A stretch of 64,000 bases of DNA, taken from the NCBI RefSeq assembly GCF_025147485.1, contig NZ_CP102263.1:1501501-1565500 (forward strand). The letters are read 5' to 3'. The translations under genes were made by a program, and so were the position numbers. The stretch comes from Bacteroides uniformis (GTDB taxonomy: Bacteria > Bacteroidota > Bacteroidia > Bacteroidales > Bacteroidaceae). Positions 24,976 to 33,028 of this stretch are shown here, in pieces (positions within the stretch are counted from its first letter, which is position 1; the number at the start of each line of letters is the position of its first letter). Under the pieces are notes generated by a model that saw only the letters and a program-made list of their open reading frames with translations, did no database searches and had not been told where the DNA came from.

Positions 24976-26814
24976 ATGAAGGAATTCCTACAACTGATGC
25001 GGCGCTTTGTGTCGCCTTACAAGAGATATATCGGTTGGGCAATCGTGCTCAATGTGCTGTCCGCTATATTCAATGTCTTTTCATTCACACTGCTCATTCC
25101 TATTCTCAATATCCTTTTCAAGACGGGGGAGAACACCCAAGTGTATCACTTCATGGAGTGGGGAAGCGGTAGCTTGAAGGAAGTGGCGGTGAACAATTTC
25201 TATTATTACGTCACTCAGATGATTGAGACACACGGGCCACAGATGACATTGCTGTTCATGGGGCTCTTCCTTGCTTTCATGACCATGCTGAAGACCTCCT
25301 GCTATTTCGGCTCTTCTGCCATTATGATTCCCCTTCGTACGGGAGTGGTACGCGATATCCGCGTGATGGTCTATTCCAAAGTGATGCACTTGCCGCTCGG
25401 CTTTTTCTCTGAAGAAAGGAAAGGGGACATCATTGCACGTATGAGCGGTGACGTAGGCGAAATTGAGAACTCCATTACCAGTTCACTGGATATGCTGCTC
25501 AAGAATCCGATCTTGATTCTGCTTTATTTTTCCACTCTGATTGTAACCAGCTGGCAGCTGACTCTGTTTACTGTCCTGGTATTGCCGGGTATGGGCTGGC
25601 TGATGGGAAAAGTTGGCAAGAAACTGAAGCGTAAGTCGTTGGAAGCCCAAGGGAAATGGAGTGATACCATGTCGCAATTGGAAGAGACGCTTGGTGGACT
25701 GCGTATAATCAAGGCTTTTATAGCAGAAGACAAGATGGTGGACCGTTTTAAGCAATGCAGCGACGAGCTGCGTGATGCAACCAACAAGGTAGCCATCCGT
25801 CAGTCGTTGGCACATCCGATGAGTGAATTCCTCGGTACGCTGCTCATTGTATTGGTACTGTGGTTCGGTGGTCTGCTTATTCTGGGCGACGGCACTTCCA
25901 TGGAAGCATCAACGTTCATCTTCTATATGGTGATTCTGTACAGTATCATCAATCCGTTGAAAGACTTTGCAAAGGCAGGATACAACATTCCAAAGGGTCT
26001 GGCATCCATGGAACGTGTGGACAAAATACTGAAAGCCGAGAACCCCATTAAGGAACCGGTAAACCCGTTGCCGCTGCACGGGATGAATGACCGGATTGAA
26101 TTTAAGGACCTCTCCTTCAGTTACGACGGCAAGCGCGAAGTGTTGAAGCACGTCAATCTGATGGTGCCCAAAGGACAAACCATTGCACTTGTCGGCCAGT
26201 CCGGCTCCGGCAAATCTACATTGGTGGATTTGCTGCCGCGCTATCACGATGTGCAGTTAGGTGAGATTACAATTGACGGTGTGAATATTAAGAATTTTCG
26301 CATCCACGACCTGCGTGCGTTGATAGGAAACGTGAACCAAGAGGCCATTCTGTTCAATGACACCTTCTTCAACAACATTGCCTTCGGTGTGGAAAATGCA
26401 ACTATGGAGCAGGTGGTCGAAGCGGCAAAGATTGCCAATGCCCACGACTTCATCATGGAGACCGAACTCGGTTATCAGACCAACATTGGCGACCGTGGCG
26501 GCAAGCTTTCCGGCGGACAGCGCCAGCGTATCAGTATTGCCCGTGCCATCTTGAAGAATCCGCCTATCCTGATACTCGATGAGGCCACTTCAGCACTCGA
26601 TACCGAAAGCGAACGACTGGTGCAGGAGGCTCTGGAACGGCTAATGAAGACCCGTACCACGATTGCCATCGCCCACCGCCTTTCCACCATCAAGAATGCG
26701 GATGAGATTTGTGTACTCTATGAAGGTGAAATCGTGGAACGTGGTAAGCACGAGGAACTTCTCGAGAAGAACGGCTATTATAAGAGACTGAATGATATGC
26801 AGTCTCTCTCATAG
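24976..26814 (+). CDS. MsbA-like ABC exporter (fused permease-ATPase)
   Basis: A 612-residue half-transporter: six membrane helices over roughly residues 1-340, then an ABC ATPase domain. Walker A is GQSGSGKST, the signature is LSGGQRQR, Walker B is ILILDEATSALD, and the H-loop is AIAHRLST. The layout and length fit the lipid exporter MsbA and related drug/lipid flippases of the inner membrane. In Bacteroides this type is usually present as a core gene. Its location near LPS genes is suggestive, but it is separated from them by the MACPF region. Nested inverted repeats follow it. Confidence 0.9.
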   Translation: MKEFLQLMRRFVSPYKRYIGWAIVLNVLSAIFNVFSFTLLIPILNILFKTGENTQVYHFMEWGSGSLKEVAVNNFYYYVTQMIETHGPQMTLLFMGLFLAFMTMLKTSCYFGSSAIMIPLRTGVVRDIRVMVYSKVMHLPLGFFSEERKGDIIARMSGDVGEIENSITSSLDMLLKNPILILLYFSTLIVTSWQLTLFTVLVLPGMGWLMGKVGKKLKRKSLEAQGKWSDTMSQLEETLGGLRIIKAFIAEDKMVDRFKQCSDELRDATNKVAIRQSLAHPMSEFLGTLLIVLVLWFGGLLILGDGTSMEASTFIFYMVILYSIINPLKDFAKAGYNIPKGLASMERVDKILKAENPIKEPVNPLPLHGMNDRIEFKDLSFSYDGKREVLKHVNLMVPKGQTIALVGQSGSGKSTLVDLLPRYHDVQLGEITIDGVNIKNFRIHDLRALIGNVNQEAILFNDTFFNNIAFGVENATMEQVVEAAKIANAHDFIMETELGYQTNIGDRGGKLSGGQRQRISIARAILKNPPILILDEATSALDTESERLVQEALERLMKTRTTIAIAHRLSTIKNADEICVLYEGEIVERGKHEELLEKNGYYKRLNDMQSLS

Positions 26815-26821
26815 CAATAAA

Positions 26822-26938
26822 ATTCTGCGTACTTTGCTTCCACCCGCTTGTGCTAGGCTGTTATGACTAAATAGGAAGTTAATTTCCTGCAAACAGCCTA
26901 TTAATTCTTCTTTCTCTTCTATATTTCTTACGCAGAAT
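26822..26938. repeat. Nested inverted repeats downstream of the ABC exporter
   Basis: Three inverted repeats are nested. ATTCTGCGTA (26822-26831) pairs with TACGCAGAAT (26929-26938); TAGGCTGTT (26854-26862) pairs with AACAGCCTA (26892-26900); AGGAA (26873-26877) pairs with TTCCT (26884-26888). No T run follows, so it does not look like an intrinsic terminator. It begins 7 bases after the exporter stop and could be a 3'-UTR structure, a small RNA or a decayed small mobile element. The rest of the 423-base gap 26815-27237 holds a -7 element and a doubtful 32-codon reading frame. Confidence 0.55.
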
Positions 26939-27072
26939 CTATGATGCAGGTGGGTGTTGACGGCTGCCGGCAGAGTGTTTCACGGCTGTTAGGCGATGAT
27001 GAATAAAGGGCGTTCTTTTGCCTTTTACGCTTTTTTAATATCTGCTTGCTTCCATTCTATCACTAATTATCC

Positions 27073-27080
27073 TATTTTTG
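27073..27080 (+). promoter_or_regulatory. -7 element upstream of the 3-keto-glycoside operon
   Basis: TATTTTTG followed by C matches TAnnTTTG. Transcription from about 27087 would leave a 150-base leader before the first oxidoreductase. Within it, ATG 27113 opens a 32-codon frame (to 27211) rich in T, S and P; I see no family signal in it and do not call it a gene. Confidence 0.45.
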
Positions 27081-27237
27081 CAAAGAACACATACATAAAC
27101 ATTGCAAATATCATGAAAAAATTATATCCAACGTTTACGACGACAGCTACTATGACTATCAGTCCAAGTACTCTTAATCATGTAATTCAATCGACCCCGA
27201 TAATACTATAACTGTAAATATTTAATATTCGCCTACC

Positions 27238-28317
27238 ATGAAAATAAAAGTTGGTTTGATAGGGTTCGGCAGAATGGGGCAAATGTATTGGGAGGAAATG
27301 CAGAAAAGCGGTCGATGGGACATCGCATATATCTGCGATACCGATCCGGCCTCCCGAGAATTGGCAAGAAACCTTTCCCCTTCATCCAGAATCATATCCG
27401 ATGAACAAGAAATCTTTGATGACCAGAGTGTAGAAGCTGTTGGTCTTTTTGCATTGGCAAATTCCAGAAAAGAACAAATAGAGAAAGCTGTCCGGAGCAA
27501 TAAGCATATCCTGACGGAGAAACCCATTGCCGATACCATTGATAAGGAATGGGAAATTGTGGACCTGATTGAAAAGTATGATCGCATTGCCGCTGTCAAC
27601 CTTTATCTGCGGAACTCCTGGTATCACCAGGCTATGAAGCAGTTTATCGATGAAGGCGAGATTGGCGAACTGGCTATCTTGCGCATCTGCCACATGACTC
27701 CGGGATTGGCGCCGGGCGAGGGACACGAATATGAGGGTCCCGCCTACCACGACTGCGGCATGCACTACATAGACATTGCCCGCTGGTATGCCGACAGTGA
27801 ATACAAGACCTGGCATGCCCAAGGCATGCGGATGTGGGACTACAAGGACCCTTGGTGGGTACAGTGCCACGGTACGTTCGAGAACGGCATCGCCTTCGAT
27901 GTCACACAAGGCTTCGTCTACGGACAACTCTCCAGAAACCAGACTCATAATGCATATACGGACATTATCGGTACAAAAGGTATCGTGCGCATGACGCATG
28001 ATTTCCGGACTGCCGTAGTGGAACTTCACGGCGTGAACCGTACGCTTCGCCTGGAGAAACCGTTTGGCGGAAAGAACCTGGACAAGCTCTGCAACATTAT
28101 GGCAGACTCCATCGAGAGCGGGAAACGCGATCCGAGATTGCCGCAGATGCGAGACTCGGCCATTGCTTCCCAATACGGATGGACCTTCCTGGAGGATGCG
28201 CACCGCCACGACCTGCCCGGCATAGGCGACTTGCAGACGCTGGAGGAAATCAGGGAGCGCCGGAGGCATATGAAAGAAGGTTACGGACTGCTCCGTCCGA
28301 AGAAGACGGTAGTCTGA
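27238..28317 (+). CDS. Gfo/Idh/MocA-family oxidoreductase (cytoplasmic)
   Basis: A 359-residue NAD(P)-dependent sugar oxidoreductase. VGLIGFGRMGQMYWEE is the Rossmann nucleotide site, LTEKPIADT holds the conserved EKP lysine, and YHDCGMHYIDIARWY holds the catalytic DxxxH-type histidine. It has no signal peptide, unlike the next gene's product. It is first of four same-strand genes (two oxidoreductases, DUF1080, TIM-barrel isomerase). This set matches the Bacteroides 3-keto-glycoside pathway, in which sugars are oxidised at C3, the bond is cleaved by elimination, and the product is reduced. Here it probably does the final reduction of the keto-sugar inside the cell; that assignment is inference. 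Confidence 0.88.
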   Translation: MKIKVGLIGFGRMGQMYWEEMQKSGRWDIAYICDTDPASRELARNLSPSSRIISDEQEIFDDQSVEAVGLFALANSRKEQIEKAVRSNKHILTEKPIADTIDKEWEIVDLIEKYDRIAAVNLYLRNSWYHQAMKQFIDEGEIGELAILRICHMTPGLAPGEGHEYEGPAYHDCGMHYIDIARWYADSEYKTWHAQGMRMWDYKDPWWVQCHGTFENGIAFDVTQGFVYGQLSRNQTHNAYTDIIGTKGIVRMTHDFRTAVVELHGVNRTLRLEKPFGGKNLDKLCNIMADSIESGKRDPRLPQMRDSAIASQYGWTFLEDAHRHDLPGIGDLQTLEEIRERRRHMKEGYGLLRPKKTVV

Positions 28318-28383
28318 TGCCTACTGTAATTAAGGATTGTTTTAAAACTCATTATATTAACCGATTTTAAAATCTAAAGAACC

Positions 28384-29871
28384 ATGTCGAAATTTACAAG
28401 AAGAGAATTTCTTAAGACCGGAGGTTTAGCTTTGGCGGGTCTTACCATTGCTCCAAGCAGCATTTTGGGTAAGAGCCACGGACACGTGCCTCCCAGTGAC
28501 CGTTTGAACATTGCTGCCGTAGGTATCGGCGGTATGGGACACACCAACATCAACCATGTGAAGGCTACGGAAAATATCGTGGCGCTTTGTGACGTAGACT
28601 GGCGCTACGCGAAAGGTGTGTTCGATGAGCTTCCCAATGCGAAGAAGTATTGGGACTATCGTAAGATGTACGATGAGATGGGTAAGGACATCGATGCCGT
28701 TATCATCGCTACTGCCGACCATACACATGCCATCATTACTGCTGATGCCATGACGATGGGCAAACATGTATATTGCCAGAAACCGTTGACGCACTCCGTA
28801 TATGAGTCCCGTCTGCTTACCCGCCTGGCCGCTTCTACGGGAGTAGTTACCCAGATGGGTAACCAGGGTTCTTCGGACGAGGGTACCGACTTGGTATGCG
28901 AGTGGATATGGAACGGCGAAATCGGTGACGTGACGAAGGTGGAATGTGCTACCGACCGTCCCATCTGGCCGCAAGGATTGAATGTTCCCGAAAAGGAAGA
29001 CCGCATTCCCAAAACCCTGAACTGGGATTTGTTTACCGGTCCTGCCAAGATGAATCCATATAACGAAATCTATCATCCCTGGAACTGGCGCGGATGGTGG
29101 GATTATGGTACGGGTGCTTTGGGCGATATGGCTTGCCACATCCTGCACCAGCCGTTCAGAGCTTTGAAGCTGCTGTATCCTACTAAAGTAGAAGGTTCGT
29201 CTACATTATTGCTCAATGCCTGCGCTCCGCAAGCACAGCACGTGAAGCTGACTTTCCCCGCACGCGAGAATATGCCGAAGGTGGCTATGCCCGAAGTGGA
29301 AGTTCACTGGTATGATGGTGGCATGATGCCCGACCGTCCGAAAGGCTTCCCCGAAGGAAAGCAACTGATGCAGAGCGGTGGCGGTCTGACTATCTTCCAC
29401 GGAACGAAGGATACGCTGATTTGTGGTTGCTACGGACAGAACCCGTGGTTGCTCTCCGGCCGCGTGCCCAATGCGCCGAAGGTTTGCCGCCGTGTGCCGA
29501 AGGCAATGAATGGCGGTCATGAGATGGACTGGGTACGTGCTTGTAAGGAAAGTCCTTCCAGCCGCGTGATGCCTAAGTCTGACTTCTCCGAAGCCGGACC
29601 AATGAACGAAATGGTGGCAATGGGTGTATTGGCCATCCGTCTGCAGGGCCTGAACAAGACACTGGAATGGGACGGAGCCAACATGCGCTTCACCAATATC
29701 GGCGACGACGAGACATTGCGTACAGTCATCAAGGACGGCTTCAAGATACACAACGGCCATCCGAGCTTCGACAAGACATGGACAGATCCGGTAAATGCCA
29801 AGGCTTTTGCAGAAGAGCTCATCAAGCATAACTACCGTGAAGGCTGGAAGTTGCCCGATATGCCCAGATAA
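28384..29871 (+). CDS. Tat-exported Gfo/Idh/MocA oxidoreductase
   Basis: A 495-residue oxidoreductase with a twin-arginine signal: TRREFLKTGGLALAGLT within the first 25 residues. The Rossmann motif AAVGIGGMGHTN and the EKP-like CQKPLTHSV follow, with GALGDMACHILHQP as the catalytic region. Tat export implies that it folds with its dinucleotide bound and works in the periplasm. It lies 66 bases after the cytoplasmic oxidoreductase and before the DUF1080 lipoprotein, fitting the step that oxidises glycosides to 3-keto-glycosides. GH109-type glycosidases share this fold, so an NAD-dependent glycosidase is the alternative. Confidence 0.88.
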   Translation: MSKFTRREFLKTGGLALAGLTIAPSSILGKSHGHVPPSDRLNIAAVGIGGMGHTNINHVKATENIVALCDVDWRYAKGVFDELPNAKKYWDYRKMYDEMGKDIDAVIIATADHTHAIITADAMTMGKHVYCQKPLTHSVYESRLLTRLAASTGVVTQMGNQGSSDEGTDLVCEWIWNGEIGDVTKVECATDRPIWPQGLNVPEKEDRIPKTLNWDLFTGPAKMNPYNEIYHPWNWRGWWDYGTGALGDMACHILHQPFRALKLLYPTKVEGSSTLLLNACAPQAQHVKLTFPARENMPKVAMPEVEVHWYDGGMMPDRPKGFPEGKQLMQSGGGLTIFHGTKDTLICGCYGQNPWLLSGRVPNAPKVCRRVPKAMNGGHEMDWVRACKESPSSRVMPKSDFSEAGPMNEMVAMGVLAIRLQGLNKTLEWDGANMRFTNIGDDETLRTVIKDGFKIHNGHPSFDKTWTDPVNAKAFAEELIKHNYREGWKLPDMPR

Positions 29872-29942
29872 ACATTAAAAAGAGTATCGGAACCAGGTTC
29901 CGATGCTCATAAACGAATACTAATCATTTAATTTTTCAGATT

Positions 29943-30818
29943 ATGAAGAAAATATATTATTCTTTGGCTTGTTGCCTTATCGGAGGTATGCTCGCCTCTT
30001 GCGGTGGCGGTGCAAAGAAATCGAACGCTACGGAGGAAGCTGCAGCTCCTACTACTACTGCGGTGTCTTATTCCAAGTCTCTGAAAGCGCCTGAAACGGA
30101 CAGCTTGAACCTGCCGATTGATGCGGACGGTTATATCACTATCTTTGATGGAAAGAGCCTGGACGGATGGCGTGGATACGGTAAGGACAAAGTGCCTTCC
30201 AGATGGATTATTGAGGATGGTTGCCTCAAATTCTGTGGAACCGGTACCGGCGAAGGACAGACCGGTGAGGGCGGTGACTTGATTTTCGCCCATAAGTTCA
30301 AGAACTTTGAGCTGGAACTGGAATGGAAGATTTCCAAAGGTGGTAACTCCGGTATCTTCTATCTGGCTCAGGAAGTTACTTCAAAGGACAAGGACGGCAA
30401 CGAAGTGTTGGAACCCATCTATATCTCTGCTCCCGAGTTCCAGGTGCTGGATAACGCCAATCATCCGGATGCCAAACTGGGTAAGGACAACAACCGTCAG
30501 GCTGCTTCCTTGTACGACATGATACCGGCTGTTCCGCAGAACGCCAAACCTTTCGGCGAATGGAACAAGGCAAAGATTATGGTATACAAAGGTACTGTAG
30601 TTCACGGACAGAACGATGAAAACGTACTGGAATATCACTTGTGGACTAAGCAATGGACTGAAATGTTGCAGGCAAGCAAGTTCAGCGAAGAGAAGTGGCC
30701 CTTGGCTTTCGAACTGTTGAATAACTGTGGCGGCGAAAACCACGAAGGCTTTATCGGTGTGCAGGATCATGGCGACGATGTTTGGTACCGCAACATCCGT
30801 GTAAAGGTTCTCGACTAA
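29943..30818 (+). CDS. DUF1080 lipoprotein, 3-keto-glycoside hydrolase/lyase-like
   Basis: A 291-residue lipoprotein with signal and lipobox LASC (Cys20), a low-complexity Ala/Thr linker, then a DUF1080 (3-keto-disaccharide hydrolase) beta-jelly-roll. The domain starts FTIFDGKSLDGWRG-like at residues 61-75 (ITIFDGKSLDGWRGYG) and includes GGNSGIFYLAQE and YHLWTKQWTEM. Members cleave 3-keto-glycosides made by neighbouring oxidoreductases. Lipid anchoring puts it at the periplasmic or outer-membrane surface beside the Tat-exported partner. The operon position is third, 71 bases after the oxidoreductase. Confidence 0.88.
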   Translation: MKKIYYSLACCLIGGMLASCGGGAKKSNATEEAAAPTTTAVSYSKSLKAPETDSLNLPIDADGYITIFDGKSLDGWRGYGKDKVPSRWIIEDGCLKFCGTGTGEGQTGEGGDLIFAHKFKNFELELEWKISKGGNSGIFYLAQEVTSKDKDGNEVLEPIYISAPEFQVLDNANHPDAKLGKDNNRQAASLYDMIPAVPQNAKPFGEWNKAKIMVYKGTVVHGQNDENVLEYHLWTKQWTEMLQASKFSEEKWPLAFELLNNCGGENHEGFIGVQDHGDDVWYRNIRVKVLD

Positions 30819-30840
30819 TTCCTTCTAAAAAGATAGTACT

Positions 30841-31743
30841 ATGAGAATCAAACATATGATGATTTTGTCAGCACTGTGCTTATCCATGATGGCCACAAGC
30901 TGCAGCAGCCACAGCACGGAAACGGCGCCGGAAACGACGAAAAAGGAAGTAGCCATCCAGCTCTATTCTGTAAGAGACTTGGTGAAGGACGGCAGTAACC
31001 TCGACCAGATTCTGAAGGATTTGGCTGATATGGGCTATACCAGTGTGGAGGCCGCCAACTACAATGACGGTAAGTTCTACGGCAAGACTCCCCAGGAGTT
31101 CAAACAGATGGTGGAAAAGAGCGGTATGACCGTGCTTTCTTCGCACACTACCCACGGGTTGTCGGACGAGGAACTGGCTTCGGGCGACTTTACGGAAGCC
31201 TTGAAATGGTGGGATCAGTGCATTGCTGCCCATAAGGAGGCCGGTATGGAGTATATCGTGACTCCGTATCTCTCCGTTCCCAAGACATTGAAAGACTTGC
31301 AGACCTACTGCGACTATTACAATGAAGTGGGCAAGCGCTGCCAGGCTGCCGGTTTGAAATACGGTTACCACAATCATGCCCATGAATTCCAGAAAGTGGA
31401 AGACAAGGAGCTGATGCTGGACTACATGCTGCAACACACCAATCCCGAATATGTATTCTTCCAGATGGACGTTTACTGGGTAGTGCGCGGCCAGAACAGC
31501 CCGGTGGATTACTTCAACAAGTATCCCGGACGCTTCACCATGCTCCATATCAAGGATCACCGCGAGATTGGGCAGAGTGGTATGGTAGGTTATGATGCTA
31601 TCTTCAAGAATACGGATACTGCTGGCGTGCGCCACATCGTAGCTGAGATTGAGAAATACAGCTGCCCCGTAGAAGAGAGTGTGAAGCAGAGTCTTGACTA
31701 CTTGCTTGATGCTCCTTTCGTGAAGGCATCGTATAGCAAATAA
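30841..31743 (+). CDS. Sugar isomerase/epimerase-like TIM-barrel lipoprotein
   Basis: A 300-residue protein of the AP-endonuclease-2/xylose-isomerase-like TIM barrel family. It carries a lipoprotein signal (SMMATSCSS, Cys21). VAIQLYSVRDLV starts the barrel, KYGYHNHAHEF and FQMDVYWVVRGQ carry probable metal ligands, and LHIKDHREIG is the conserved C-terminal block. In 3-keto-glycoside operons this kind of protein is thought to act on the keto-sugar or its enol product; the exact reaction here is not certain. Last gene of the four-gene operon, followed by a strong terminator. Confidence 0.85.
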   Translation: MRIKHMMILSALCLSMMATSCSSHSTETAPETTKKEVAIQLYSVRDLVKDGSNLDQILKDLADMGYTSVEAANYNDGKFYGKTPQEFKQMVEKSGMTVLSSHTTHGLSDEELASGDFTEALKWWDQCIAAHKEAGMEYIVTPYLSVPKTLKDLQTYCDYYNEVGKRCQAAGLKYGYHNHAHEFQKVEDKELMLDYMLQHTNPEYVFFQMDVYWVVRGQNSPVDYFNKYPGRFTMLHIKDHREIGQSGMVGYDAIFKNTDTAGVRHIVAEIEKYSCPVEESVKQSLDYLLDAPFVKASYSK

Positions 31744-31793
31744 AACATGATGGCGGCTATTCATTCATAAGCTCGGCCGCATCATTTTCTTGA

Positions 31794-31838
31794 CGCGGGC
31801 ACAACCGGATGAAGAATCCGGGGTGCCCGCGTTTTTTT
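31794..31838 (+). terminator. Strong intrinsic terminator
   Basis: CGCGGGCAC (31794-31802) pairs with GTGCCCGCG (31823-31831); an inner CCGGAT/ATCCGG stem continues the hairpin, and seven Ts follow (31832-31838). It ends the 3-keto-glycoside operon and touches the 3' end of the convergent RNase H gene. Confidence 0.92.
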
Positions 31839-32472
31839 ACTTCCTTCCGAAGTCGGCCGGAATTTCCCCCCATTGCTTTGTCTCCCATTTTAGGATGCGG
31901 GTGGTGTAGGTGTTTTCGCGCAACCACTTCTCCGCACGTTCTATTAGGTGGAAAAGCTCTTCGGTCTTGGCGTCGCGCGGCAGTTTGGTCTTGCATTTTT
32001 TCTGTTTTATCCAGTTGATGGCGTTCACGCTGTCACTGTAGATGGGCATGTCGAAACCTTTCTGTTTCAACAAGGCAAGTCCGTGGACAATGGCGAGGAA
32101 TTCGCCGATATTGTTGGTTCCATACATCGGCCCGAAGTGAAAGATTTCCTGACGGCTGGCGACGTGTACTCCCCGGTACTCCATGGCACCGGGATTTCCG
32201 CTGCAGGCGGCGTCTACGGCAAGGCTGTTTTCTGCGACGGCGGCAGGAAGGGGAGCGTCGGCGCCGGGAATAGTCTTGGCAGGAGAAGGGGCCGACCGCT
32301 TGATGTACGCGTACGGCGAAGAGGCAAAGGCTTTTTCCGCTTCCTCGCGTGATTCGAACGACTTGTATTTTGCTCCTTCGTAGCCTTTGGTCTGTAGTTG
32401 GCAGTCTGTCCAGGAAGTGTAGATACCCGGGCTGACTCCCGCCCATACGACGTAATATTTTTCTTTCTTCAT
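31837..32472 (-). CDS. Ribonuclease H with N-terminal viroplasmin-like domain
   Basis: A 211-residue protein from the ATG at 32472. The N terminus KYYVVWAGVSPGIYTSWTDCQLQTKG..KSFESREEAEKAF is the RNA:DNA-hybrid-binding RNase H1 N-terminal (caulimovirus viroplasmin) domain. The catalytic domain shows the aspartate of AVDAACSGNPG, the glutamate of NNIGEFLAI and the aspartate of IYSDSVNAI; the last acidic position is probably in EIPADFG. It removes RNA from hybrids. A longer in-frame start at 32616 would cross the IS boundary and the promoter, so it is rejected. Confidence 0.92.
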   Translation of the reverse strand: MKKEKYYVVWAGVSPGIYTSWTDCQLQTKGYEGAKYKSFESREEAEKAFASSPYAYIKRSAPSPAKTIPGADAPLPAAVAENSLAVDAACSGNPGAMEYRGVHVASRQEIFHFGPMYGTNNIGEFLAIVHGLALLKQKGFDMPIYSDSVNAINWIKQKKCKTKLPRDAKTEELFHLIERAEKWLRENTYTTRILKWETKQWGEIPADFGRK

Positions 32473-32481
32473 AACTGCGGA

Positions 32482-32489
32482 CAAAGGTA
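32482..32489 (-). promoter_or_regulatory. -7 element of the RNase H gene
   Basis: Minus strand TACCTTTG lies 9 bases upstream of the ATG at 32472, implying a very short 5' leader. It supports the short start of RNase H. No clear -33 TTTG is seen. Confidence 0.45.
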
Positions 32490-32569
32490 AAAAAGAAAAT
32501 CCGAACAACTTAACTCTTTTATTTGTTTCTTTGTATAGCGGATATAAAATAAATAAGAGAAAACTCAAT

Positions 32570-32577
32570 AAAAAAAG
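32570..32577. repeat. Left 8-bp target-site duplication
   Basis: The 8 bases AAAAAAAG directly abut the left inverted repeat and are identical to the 8 bases following the right inverted repeat at 35278. Eight-base duplications are characteristic of IS1595-family insertion. Confidence 0.88.
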
Positions 32578-32604
32578 GGTAACTATATACCACTTTGCAC
32601 TAAA
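32578..32604 (+). repeat. Left terminal inverted repeat of the IS1595 element
   Basis: It begins GGTAACTATATACCAC and runs through TTTGCACTAAA. 26 of 27 bases match the reverse complement of the right end. Confidence 0.92.
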
Positions 32605-32632
32605 TATTAAATTCAATAAAGAATAGAAAGTT

Positions 32633-32956
32633 ATGGAAATGAACGAGGAAAGTATTAAAAATTTATGGGTAATAGTAGAAAAGACCCATAAGCAAGTTTT
32701 AGCGATGAAGTTTTTAGGCGAATTTAAAGCTTATGTAGTAAGTGGGTTTTCAACGAAGACAAGGGATAACCCTTTTAATGAAGCTTACAATGCGATTGAT
32801 ATTACAGATATATCGGTTAACTTGCCTATTTTACCGTCGGAATTAAACCCTCAATCTTTTGAAGAAAAGCTACGAGGACGTTCTGTAAAGAATTTCAAAT
32901 TTGGTGGTGATGATTATTTTTGGTTGATTAAATCTGGTAAAACAGAATATTTATAA
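32633..32956 (+). CDS. Small cargo protein of the IS1595 element, unknown function
   Basis: A 107-residue protein starting 28 bases inside the left inverted repeat (first ATG 32633; the second ATG at 32639 is also possible). It has no signal peptide or membrane helix. Composition is balanced, with a hydrophobic segment ISVNLPILPSEL in the middle and a C terminus GGDDYFWLIKSGKTEYL. I recognise no domain. Position just before the transposase in an accessory-gene-carrying IS1595 suggests a passenger gene. Confidence 0.6.
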   Translation: MEMNEESIKNLWVIVEKTHKQVLAMKFLGEFKAYVVSGFSTKTRDNPFNEAYNAIDITDISVNLPILPSELNPQSFEEKLRGRSVKNFKFGGDDYFWLIKSGKTEYL

Positions 32957-33028
32957 GAAAAATATACTGTTTTAGTTGGATTTATGAAAAAATATTTGTA
33001 TATTTAGATGTAAAAGGAGGAATATATT

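Noticed and set aside
26822..26938. Intrinsic terminator of the ABC exporter
   Set aside because: The arms are long and nested with wide unpaired segments and no T run follows the last arm.
26996..27211. 71-codon frame upstream of the oxidoreductase operon
   Set aside because: It spans the predicted -7 element (27073) and has no signal, motif or conservation cue. The internal 32-codon part could be a leader peptide, but nothing supports it.
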